From: Aegilops tauschii subsp. strangulata
Taxonomy: Eukaryota > Streptophyta > Magnoliopsida > Poales > Poaceae
Assembly (NCBI RefSeq): GCF_002575655.3
Contig: NC_053035.3
Coordinates: 374,209,792-374,273,791 of the forward strand
Length of the DNA stretch: 64,000 nt
Reading direction: 5' to 3'
Position numbers and translations under genes: made by a program. The notes beneath the pieces were generated by a model. The model was not told the origin of the DNA. It made no database searches and saw only the letters and a program-made list of their open reading frames with translations. Positions 55,773 through 64,000 of this stretch are shown here, piece by piece. Position 1 is the first letter of the stretch. The number at the start of each line of letters is the position of its first letter.

Positions 55773-57002
55773 TGTCGGGTGGTAGGTGCGACATATGCCA
55801 ACGGGTGGCTTATCATGGTGGGTGCAAATAAGACGTCGCCGGTGCCTGGAAACGGGATGAGGCGAAGACATGCACGCCGGCGAATCTTACCCAGGTTCGG
55901 GGCTCTCCATGGAGATAACACCCCTAGTCCTGCTCTGCGGGGTCTCCGCATGATCACTAGATCAGAACGAGTAGCTACAATTGCTCCTAGAGATGTTGGG
56001 TTCAAGGGAGAAGAAGAGCAAGGCTAGCTCTCACTTCCCTCTCTCTATGGTGTGTGTGTAACTCTAAGAACCCAACCCTTTGCATGGGTGCCCCGGGGGG
56101 TTTATATAGGCCTACCCCCCGGGGGTACAATTGTAATCCGGCTGGGCGCGGGTCCCAGTCGTCAGTGTCTGCGCTCGCCGGCTTCTCCGCCGGCCGTTGG
56201 GGCCCTCCGACTGGTGGGTCCCGCTGGCTGCCGGCCTCTTGGTCGACAGGCTGGCCCCACCGCCTAGGGGTCTTGTCGGCGGCTGCTTACTGTAGCCTCA
56301 ACCCTGATGACGAGGGCTTCGTCGAGGTAAGCGTGGCTACAGTGTGCCGCCTCGAGGGATCTCACTGTAGCCTTACCTCGTCTTGTCTCCTTAATGTGGC
56401 ACATGCTTCGAGGAAGGGGGTAGCCGGCTTCTGGGGGCCGGCTACGCCCTTGGCCGACTGGGGGAGGCCGGGCCGCCTTCGCGCCTCTCTCTGGCTAAAG
56501 GGGCCCGCCGCCCGTAGGCCATACTGGTGTCTGTCGTGGGTGACGTTGAGGCCAGCATGGCTACAGTGCCGAGCCGGACGGGAGACGGCCGTCCCGTACA
56601 GCGTCCTGTGGCCATGCCTGCCTCGGGCTTCGGGGGTAGTGGGCCACACTGTGGCCACACCCGTCTTGTCACCGTTATGTGGGTGTAGTTTTGGTGGGTG
56701 CGGTCTTGGCCGGCTTCTTGGAGTCGGCGCTCTTCGCGGCCGACTCTGGGGAGTCGGCGTTCTTCATGGCCGGCTCTGGGGAGTCGGCATCCTCTATGGC
56801 TGGCTTCCTGGAGTCGGCCATCCCGTGGTTATCTTGGGGGGAGGTTGCTGAGGCTGGGTCGCCTTCTGAGAGTCGGCTTCAGAGGTAGCCGGCCGGGGAA
56901 GGCGGCCCAATGCTTGAAATGCTTGAAGGCCCAAATGGCCTGATAATTTTTTGAAGAGCCAGGGGCAGTCGGTTAGGCTACCCGTGGCTATTTACTCCGA
57001 CA
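55773..57002 (-). repeat. 3' LTR of element E (1230 bp)
   Basis: Plus-strand reading TGTCGGGTGGTAGG to TTTACTCCGACA. Minus-strand TATA motif TATATAAA at 56101-56108. GC-rich, with a 30-bp tandem repeat (56708-56827). The open frames across it (for example 56054-56851) are compositional and have no domain. Confidence 0.85.
56708..56827 (+). repeat. 30-bp tandem repeat, four copies, in element E's LTR
   Basis: Units start at 56708, 56738, 56768 and 56798, each GGCYGRCTYY-type followed by GGAGTCGGC. A plus-strand frame turns them into a ten-residue repeat (AGSGESAxxM), but there is no sign that this is a gene. The units lie upstream of the LTR promoter on the element's sense strand. Confidence 0.85.
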
Positions 57003-57452
57003 GTAGTCCCCGAAGCTGATTGGGCTTCGAGGTTGGGTGGGAGTCGAGAAGCTCGATCAGCTTCCTATCTTGACAAGCCGGCAGCTGGGGGCCGGCTTTG
57101 GTTAGGTGCGCCGTCTTGGCCAAAAAAATTGGAGTCGGAGGGCGGGAGCTCGCCAGCGCGTGCACCGGGCCGCAGGCCGGCCACTTGCCGCCTGCGAACC
57201 ACGTGGCCTCTCTAGGCTCAAAAGCCTGCCAGCCCACGCGCGCGACGGGACGTTGCCGCAGGGCGGGGGCCCACCACGCCCACGCCCAGGCCCAGGCGCG
57301 GATTCTCTACGGCCCGAAGCCGCCAGCACGTCTCCCCGCGGCGGTTTCGGCACGCTTTTAGGGCGTAATAATCGCGAGGCGTGGGGGGAGTGGGTGCAGT
57401 TAATCCCACGTCTCACCCCACGTCCGGCCTCCCCGGCTTCACCTTGCGAAGC

Positions 57453-57460
57453 TATAAGTA
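57453..57460 (+). promoter_or_regulatory. TATA motif upstream of element E's convergent ORF
   Basis: TATAAGTA followed by a G-rich run and a CT-rich leader, 161 bp before the ATG at 57614, on the plus strand opposite to gag-pol. 57016-57452 otherwise holds no supported gene. Confidence 0.5.
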
Positions 57461-59883
57461 GGGGGAGGGGGGAGAGCGGCAGGCTCTCGCACGCTCCTCC
57501 TCTTTCCACCATCTTCTTCCTCCTGTGCTTTCTTGCAACAGCGCCTCGCCGCCGCGCTCTTCCACCACTCGCTCCTCCGCCGCCGCGCTCGTTCTCGCCA
57601 GCCCCATGCCGCGATGCAGTACGGCGGGGATTGGGACGGCTCCAACGTCCACGAGGATCACGTCAAATTCCTCCGCAAGACGCGGCGGCTGCCCGGTGCG
57701 GACAAGGTGGAGGTCCGTCTCGCGCCGGCGAAGGAGATTACGCCGGAGCCGCGGGAAGGCGAGCGGGTAGTCTTCCGCTCGCATTTCTTGCGCGGCATCG
57801 GCCTGCCCGTGAGCGCTTTCTTCCGCTCTTGGCTCGAGTTCTACCAGCTCCAGCCGCACCACCTCCCCCCGAACACGGTAGTGCTGCTGTCCGCCTTCGT
57901 CACCTTGTGCGAAGGCTACCTCAGCGTCCTCCCTACCCTCAAGCTCTGGGGGGAGTTCTTCCAGTCCAAGCTGGGCACGCGCATGCAAGGCGTGCCGGCT
58001 CAGAGTGGCGCCTTCATCGCGATGCGGAGGGTGGCCGCCGACAACCCCTTCCCCGTCATCATGCTGATCCAGTCGGTGAAGTTATGGCAAAAGTCGTACT
58101 TCTACGTGAGGAACGTCGCCCCGCAGGGCGACTACGTCAATCTGCCGGCTTACGTAGCCGGCCCACCAGCGGGCAGGCGGCCCCAGTGGTCCTACCGGGC
58201 CGTGACGCTGACGCCGGCTGGAAACGCAGCCGTCGCCCGAGTGCGAGCGATGATCCAGTCGGAGGGCTTGTCGGGGCCTGACCTGCTGGCCGCCTTCGTC
58301 ACGCGCCGGGTACTCCCGCTCCAGAGCCGCCCTCATCTGATCTGTCAGATGAGCGGCCAGCTCGATCCGAGCCGGATGTGTACAAAGGACATGCCGCACG
58401 ACGAGGTGGCATATATGGTGAACTACCTTGAGAACTGCAAACTCTCCGCAGAGTGGCAGTTCGGCAAGGAGCCATATTGCCGAGCCAATCCGCCGCCTAC
58501 GGTATGTTCTCCTTGTCTCTTCTTCTTCTCTCAGTTTTGTCGCCGAGTTCCTTTTGGCCGACTCTGACTAGTCGGCTTGTTTTCGTCAGAGCCCTCTTCT
58601 TCGGCCTGCAGGCGGGTCGGACGCGGAGCGCCGATTCGCCCCGGACCGGACGGAGCATGATCTGGAGGACCCCGACTTGGGGGCGGCTGCTATGGACGAC
58701 AACACTGAGCCGGGTGGTGGCCAAGCCGGCGGTGAAGCAGGCGGCTCCGGGCTTGGAGTCAGCTTCGACGACTGGCCGGACGATGACGAGGCCGAAGTCG
58801 TCCCGCGCCGTCAGCCGGCGTCTGGCCGCGGCGCGGGTTCCTCCGCTGCGCCGCCTGCTCGGGGCGGCGGGCAAAAGCGTCGTGCCGCGCAGGGTTTGTT
58901 CGGCAGTCGGTCGAAGAAGCCCCGAGGCGGGGCAGCGGCGACTAGGCAGGAGGAGGCGGCCGCGAAGGCGGCTCGCTTCCGCAAGACGGTGAAGCAACCG
59001 CAAACGGTGTCGGTGTAAGTTCAAACTCTTTCGTGTACTCTTTTTTCTTTTCTCTGGTGGCTCCTGAATCCTTGTCTTTTTCTCCAAACAATCAGAGCTC
59101 CATTGTCGCTCGAGAGGGCGGCTGCCGCCTCCGTCGTTGAGTCGTCGAGGGGATCTAGGAGCACCACTCACTGCGTGGACCCCCATGCCAACCTTCAGGC
59201 GGCGACGGAACGGAACGCGCGGGAGGAGCGGGAGGCGGAGGCACGGAAGGAGGCGGCCGCCCAGGCGGCGCAGGAGGAGGAGGCGGCGAAGGCGCGCGCC
59301 GACGCCGCAGCCAAGGCCCAAGCGGAGGCTGCAGCTGCGGCGATGGCGGAGGGGGCCTTGTTGGTCACCCCACTGCGCGTCGCAGCGCCTGGGGCCCCGG
59401 AGCCTCCGGCAGAAGAAGCCGGCGGTGACCAGCCGGGGCTGGAGAGGGATGACGACGTCGTCATTCTGGAGAGGGCGCCGGTGCCGACCCCGCCGACTGG
59501 GGCTGCTCAAGGCGGCCGGCCTGATCTTCCGCCTGCGTAGTCGGCGGGGGGCGAGCCGGCCGCGAGGATTGAGCTGGCGGTCCGGCTGCCGCCGAGCCGG
59601 CGCGCGGGGAAGGTTGCGTCAGAGCCACAGAAGGCTGCGTCGGAGCCGCAGCCGGCCGCGGGCTCCAGCTCGTCGGCCCAGGATGTGGAGGTGGCCAGCG
59701 CTACCTCGGGGTGGACGCCGGGCGGAGGGGCGGCCGTGATGAACGTGGCCGCGCAGGATGTCCGGACCCGGCTCCAGGCCCAGGCTACGGCGCTGAGGCA
59801 ATACACCGACGAATTCCTTGCAACGCGGGCGGCCATCCGGGTTAGTCTTCTTATCTTGCTTCTTCTTGATCTTAGTTTCTTCC

Positions 59884-59924
59884 GTGGGGGCGCGTCAGCG
59901 CACCCACTGGGTGTAGTCCCCGAG
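59884..59924 (+). repeat. 41-bp intron repeat, copy 1
   Basis: GTGGGGGCGCGTCAGCGCAC to CCCCGAG, identical to 60130-60170, in intron 3 of element E's ORF. It is followed by GCCTGCTGAGCAGGC, a perfect 6-bp-stem hairpin. Confidence 0.9.
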
Positions 59925-60129
59925 TTCTGAGTCGCCTGCTGAGCAGGCGGCTTGGAACTTCTTAGTGGATTTGGCTTTGCTATTCTTGTTCTTACTTCGA
60001 TCTTCTGCCTATCTTGCAGGACTACCACAATCTTCGTGCGGCTGCCTTCAACTCCCAGGCTCGGGAGCTGACCCAGAAGACCGCCGACCTAACTGAGAGC
60101 CGGGGTAAGTGCTTTGTTCTTTATCTCAC

Positions 60130-60170
60130 GTGGGGGCGCGTCAGCGCACCCACTGGGTGTAGTCCCCGAG
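60130..60170 (+). repeat. 41-bp intron repeat, copy 2
   Basis: Identical to 59884-59924, in intron 4. The following hairpin is GACTGCTGAGCAGTC: the outer stem bases differ from copy 1 but remain paired, a compensatory change. Confidence 0.9.
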
Positions 60171-61436
60171 ATTCGGGCCGACTGCTGAGCAGTCGGGTCG
60201 GATCTTCCTTGACGACTTCCTCTTATTGTTTCTTCTTTTTCTGCCGTCTCTGCAGCGGCCAACGCCAGTCTGAGGGCACAGCTGGGAGAGTCTCAGACTG
60301 CCCTTCGTGCCAAGGAGGCCGAGTTTGCCGCCTTGGTGCAGGAACGTGACCGCCTGGCCAAGAGGTTGGCCGACCAGGAGGAGGGCCACAAGGCGGCTCT
60401 GAAGGCGGTGCAGGACCGCGAAGCCGCCCTCCAAGCTGAGTACGAGACAGAAGCGGCTGGCTGGGCTGAAGCAAAGCAGACTCTGATCAATGGCTATGGC
60501 CAGATCGAAGATCTGGCTGACGGTAAGCCGCCTACTTCTTCGTCCTTTCTTGCCGTCTGCCGCATTTGGCTCGTTTTCTGACTTGGTGTTTTCTCTTCTT
60601 TCTCTTTCTTTCTTGCATAGAGTACTTCCCTGGCTACTCTACCGCCGCCAGCCAGATCATCGAAGCCCGCCGCCAAGCACGAAGGCAGGCTGGCGTCGAG
60701 ATTGCACCAAACGCGGGCCGTTCGCTGGAGGAGCAGCTCTTGGCGATCCAGGCCCGTCTCCAGCCGGCTCACCGACTGCTTCGCCGGCTTCAGCGTGCTG
60801 GGGCGCAAGTATTGGCCACCCTCTGGCCCGGCGAAGTGGTTCCCCGCACCCCCAGTCGGACTGCCGACTGGCTGGAGGTGGCGGTCGGTCGCTTCAAAGC
60901 CTGGAAGGCCTCGGCGGCTCGGTCCGGCACCAGGCGGGCGCTGGAGTTCGTCAAGGCCTGGTACCCCGGCCTGAGTCTGGACCAGCTGGCTACCTGGCGG
61001 CAGCAAGCCGACACGGAGCTGGAGCAGGCGCGGCCGGCGGGCTTCGGCGATCGCCGACTACACCGACACCAGCATCTTCGCCCCTGAGGTAGATGACAAC
61101 GGTGTCGCCCAGCCGGAGGAGTGGTTCGGGCTGAACCCGGCAGACGGTGAAGACTCGGCGGAGGAGATCGACTCCAGCGACGAGGGCGAGGAGGAGGAGG
61201 AGGAGGGTGAAGACGCCGAGCCGGATGGTGGAGCGGCCGACCAGCCTCAGCCTGACCGCGCCTCCAGCACCACGTCACGCGCGGGTGCGTCGCCTGCCAC
61301 CAGTGGTGACCAAGCCGAGACCCGCCAGCCGGCGACGCCATCTCCACCGACCAGCCTGGCTCCCGCACCGCGCCTTAGTCTAGTCTGCTATCTTTTATTT
61401 TCCTGTCTTGTCACTTTTGGAACAATATTCTGTTAA

Positions 61437-62110
61437 GTCTGCACAATTCCACCCACTGGGGGTGTATTCGAACTTATGTCGGTTGCTGGCATGTTGGGGG
61501 CTTTTTATGTATATATGACTAATGCATGCGTTTGGCTTTTCCTTGTTCTTTTCTTTTCATCCTTCTGCTGTTTCCTTTGCCGCCCTCCCTTGGTTGTCGC
61601 CTCCCCAGTCAGACAGTTGCTCTGCAATCTGTGGCTGGAGGAGTGCTTGGCCAATTGGGAGGGCAAGTACTCTAGCTTTGTTGGATTAGAGCTAAGTGTT
61701 TAGGAAGCCGGCCAGTCGGCTGTTCTGACAGCCGGCAAGCGTGGTTGGAGGCCGTCTTTTTGCTATATAAGTTCGTTAGTCCTTAGCCGTTTTTCGTGTG
61801 GGCATCCTTTCTGCCTTGTCTCTTGCTAGTCGGACAGTCGGTTCTTCGAGCTACGACTTTCAACAAGAGAGGACTCGGGAGCCAGCACACTACTTGTCTG
61901 ACTTCAGGTAGAACTTTTAATATAGCTCAAGGCGGCCAGTCCCCGGGCCGACTAGTCGAACCCGGTGCCACACAAGAAATCAAATGTAATAATACATTCA
62001 TGGATATGACACTCGTCATTCATAGATAAATGAAGGCAGTCCCCGAGTACTGTTCGGGGGGCCTGTTGGTTCGTACTTAATACAAAAGGGTAGCATGATA
62101 CATACTGCTT
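61437..62110. other. Element E spacer between the convergent ORF and pol
   Basis: No gene. It contains CACCCACTGGGGGTGT near 61449, echoing the intron repeats, AGTCCCCGGG/AGTCCCCGAG motifs near 61930 and 62038, and AT-richer sequence where both convergent transcripts would end. Confidence 0.6.
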
Positions 62111-64000
62111 TCAACTGTAAAATCTTCTCAGGAGGTTCACGTTCCATGGTCGCTCTGACTCCTTGCCGGACTCATCTCTCTTGCGTGCTCTTGGTTTTTG
62201 CGCGTCGATCAAGTAGTAGGAGTCGTTGCCTAGTGCCTTGCTGATGACGAAGGGGCCTTCCCAAGGGGCCGAGAGCTTGTGCTGGCCGGCTGTTCGCTGG
62301 ATCAGCCGAAGCACAAGGTCGCCCTCTTGGAAGGATCTTGGCTTGACCTTGCGGTTGTGGTAGCGGCGCAGCCCTTACTGGTAGATGGCGGACCGGCTGA
62401 GTGCTAACAGCCGGCCTTCTTCTAGTAGATCGACGCTGTCTTCTCTTGCTTCCTTGGCCTCCGCCTCCGTGTACATGGTGACCCGAGGCGAGTCGAACTC
62501 GATGTCGGTTGGGATGACAGCCTCGGCATCATATACAAGGAAGAACGGAGTGAAGCCGGTTGACTTGTTGGGGGTAGTGCGCAGACTCCAGAGGACAGCC
62601 GGCAGCTCATCGAGCCAGCAGCCGGCCGATCGCTCCAGTGGTACAACCAGTCGGGGCTTGATGCCGGAGAGGATGAGTCCATTTGCTCGCTTGACCTGGC
62701 CGTTTGACTGCGGGTGGGCAACGGACGCTAAGTCCAGTCGGATGCCCTGCGTCGCACAGAAACGTGCCAGTGCTCCTTTGGCAAAGTTTGTGCCGTTGTC
62801 GGTGATGATGTTGTGCGGTACGCCGTACCGAGTAGTGATGTCGGTGATGAATGTTACGGCATTCGGCCCGTTCAGCTTCTTGATCGGCTTCGCTTCGATC
62901 CACTTGGTGAACTTGTCCACGGCGACAAGCAGATGTGTCAAGCCGCCGCGGGTTGTCTTGAAAGGGCCCACCATGTCCAGTCCCCAGACGGCAAAGGGCC
63001 AGGTGAGGGGAATGGTCTTGAGTGCAGAAGCCGGCAGGTGTTGCTTGGAACTAAAGACTTGGCATCCTCTGCAGCTCTTGACTATCTCTTTGGCATCTTC
63101 CAAGGCAGTCGGCCAAAAGAAACCATGGCGGAAAGCCTTGGCCACAAGTGATCTTGAGGCTGCGTGGTGGCCGCATTCGCCTTGGTGGATATCCTTGAGG
63201 ATTGCCACTCCTTTTTCTGGCTCGACACAACGCTGGAAGACTCCAGTGACGCTGCGCTTCACAAGTTCTCTGTTGATTATTGCATATGCTCCGGCTCGTC
63301 GTTGCACTAGTCTTGCTGAGATCTCATCAGCCGGCAGCTCTCTGCTGACTAGGAACTTGAGGATGGGCTGGGCCCATGATGGAGCTGTGACTTCTTCTTC
63401 TGTTAGCGTAGCCACCATGACTCGGGTGGGTGGGTTGGGTGGCGTGGAGTTGGAGTCGGCCACCGCTTCTTGTGTCGTTGCAGTCCCCGGGCCGACTGCT
63501 GCAGTCCCCGGGCCGGGTTCTGAAGTCCCCGGGCCGGGTGCGACTACGGCAGTTCCCAGGCCAGTTGTCGAAGTCCCCGTGCCGCCTGCGGGGTTCCTCC
63601 AGTCGGATCCGGCTGCATCTGGCACAGGCAGTACGAAGATAGAGTCCGACTCTGGAGACGGCTTGATGGACGGCTTGAGGAGGCGCTGGAGGGAGACGCC
63701 AGTCGGTATGGCTTGTTGGGTGGAGCCGATCCGTGCTAGGGCATCTGCTTGGTCGTTGTCGGCCCTTGGCACGTGAAGGAACTCGCACCCTTCGAAGTAC
63801 CCGCTGATCTGCTGGACGAGGAATCGATAGCTCGCCATGTTCGCGTCCTTGGCGTCCCAGTCGCCAGACGACTGCTGGACCACCAAGTCTGAGTCGCCGT
63901 AACACAGGATCCGGCGTATGCCGAGCTCTTTGGCTAGCCGGAGCCCGTGTACGAGCGCCTCGTACTCGGCCACGTTGTTGGAGGCGGCGAAGTGGATCTG
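62111..64000 (-). pseudogene. Element E second RNase H and integrase
   Basis: Second RNase H: NNVAEYEALVHGLRLAKELG at the window edge, YGDSDLVVQQSSGDWDAKD, HVPRADNDQADALARIGS. A Pro/Gly/Thr linker with GPGT repeats (63477-63580) follows. Integrase: IHQGECGHHAASR ... CRGCQ zinc part; catalytic Asp in WGLDMVGPF and in IITDNGTNF; but the third site reads SNGQVKRAN, with Lys for the catalytic Glu. A TAA at about 62375 (after SAIYQ) precedes the end, which continues GPFVISK to LLRRFYS at 62114. Gag, protease and RT lie outside the window. Confidence 0.87.
63477..63580 (-). repeat. Tandem repeat of about 24 bp coding a GPGT linker
   Basis: About four or five imperfect units with the core CAGTCCCCGGGCCG (plus-strand reading), in frame with the protein between the second RNase H and integrase. 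They translate on the minus strand as GPGT-type repeats. The core resembles the AGTCCCCGAG motifs elsewhere in element E. Confidence 0.75.

Larger units (their letters stand above)
57614..61436 (+). pseudogene. Convergent six-exon ORF of element E (putative gypsy-type transposon family)
   Basis: Proposed exons: 57614-58502, 58612-59014, 59096-59840, 60020-60104, 60256-60522, 60621-61436. All introns are GT-AG (donors such as GTAAGT and GTAAGC; acceptors such as CTTGCAG), and every junction keeps the frame. Exon 1 has FRSHFLRGIGLPVSAFFRSW, LQPHHLPPNTVVLLSAFVTL and CEGYLSVLPTLKLWGEFF, the hallmark of the plant 'putative gypsy type transposon' domain (Pfam Transposase_28). Then an acidic and basic linker, Ala/Glu coiled coils (exons 3-5) and a helical end. 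A TAG at 59538-59540 and a frameshift near 61040 break it. It is not a DNA transposase; role unknown. Confidence 0.75.
55773..64000 (-). mobile_element. Tat-clade Gypsy element E (runs off the window)
   Basis: 3' LTR 55773-57002, polypurine tract just after it (minus strand CTTCGGGGACTAC, 57003-57015), convergent multi-exon ORF 57614-61436 on the plus strand, spacer, then the integrase and second RNase H on the minus strand to the window edge. The 5' half of the element is outside. It lies in B's 3' LTR. The target-site copy on the left would be ACCAC (55768-55772); the other cannot be seen. Confidence 0.87.

Noticed and set aside
56054..56851. A 265-codon frame with a ten-residue repeat in element E's LTR
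   Set aside because: It is entirely within the LTR, its repeat is the 30-bp DNA repeat translated, and no start context or domain supports it.
57614..61436. A host gene with six exons, or a DNA transposase gene
   Set aside because: It lies between the polypurine tract/3' LTR and pol of a Tat element at the same slot as related ORFs in B, C and D. The Transposase_28 name reflects association with gypsy elements, not a DDE transposase; no such motif is visible.
62385..63776. A 463-codon plus-strand frame opposite element E's integrase
   Set aside because: It has no recognisable motif, while the minus strand reads a canonical RNase H-integrase; the long frame follows from GC-rich codon composition.

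Overview
This window is intergenic DNA from a large grass genome, almost certainly Triticeae (wheat, Aegilops, barley or rye type). The evidence is Angela/WIS-type Copia LTRs, a Barbara/Maximus-type Copia element, an element with LTRs of about 4.1 kb like the barley/wheat LARDs, several Tat-clade Gypsy elements and a plant L1 LINE, with no free-standing host gene. Essentially every base is retrotransposon, or organellar DNA that landed in one. Family names are from memory of Triticeae repeats; superfamily and clade calls rest on protein motifs and LTR structure.

Layout. 1-2685: remains of Copia and Gypsy LTR elements. 2686-22799: a non-autonomous Copia element (gag but no pol, plus a second ORF). 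Its gag is split by a 12.07-kb Gypsy element (4606-16679) with LTRs about 99% identical but a decayed interior. Its second ORF is interrupted by a mosaic of mitochondrial and plastid DNA (about 20790-22634). 22800-24197: a truncated Gypsy LTR. 24198-47953: Tat element 'C' (minus strand), split by Tat element 'D' (25387-44680, minus strand), which itself carries a 7.5-kb L1 LINE (27771-35246) with a perfect 16-bp target-site duplication. 47962-55772: Tat element 'B' (plus strand), same family as C and in head-to-head inversion with it. 55773 to the window end: Tat element 'E' (minus strand), inserted in B's 3' LTR.

The most notable system is in the Tat elements. All four carry an extra gene between pol and the 3' LTR, on the opposite strand to gag-pol and convergent with it. 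In the three copies where its upstream region survives (B, D, E) it has its own TATA motif 80-260 bp before the ORF. In D and E it has spliceosomal introns with good donor and acceptor sites. D and E encode related proteins (coiled coil plus helical C-terminal domain), and E also has an N-terminal domain resembling the 'putative gypsy type transposon' family. B and C instead encode an AT-hook plus a plant REM-type B3 DNA-binding domain. So related retrotransposons hold different antisense genes in the same slot. Every coding region here carries stops or frameshifts, often TAG where a sister copy or the context predicts CAG or TGG, as expected from deamination of methylated CHG sites. None of the elements looks autonomous now.
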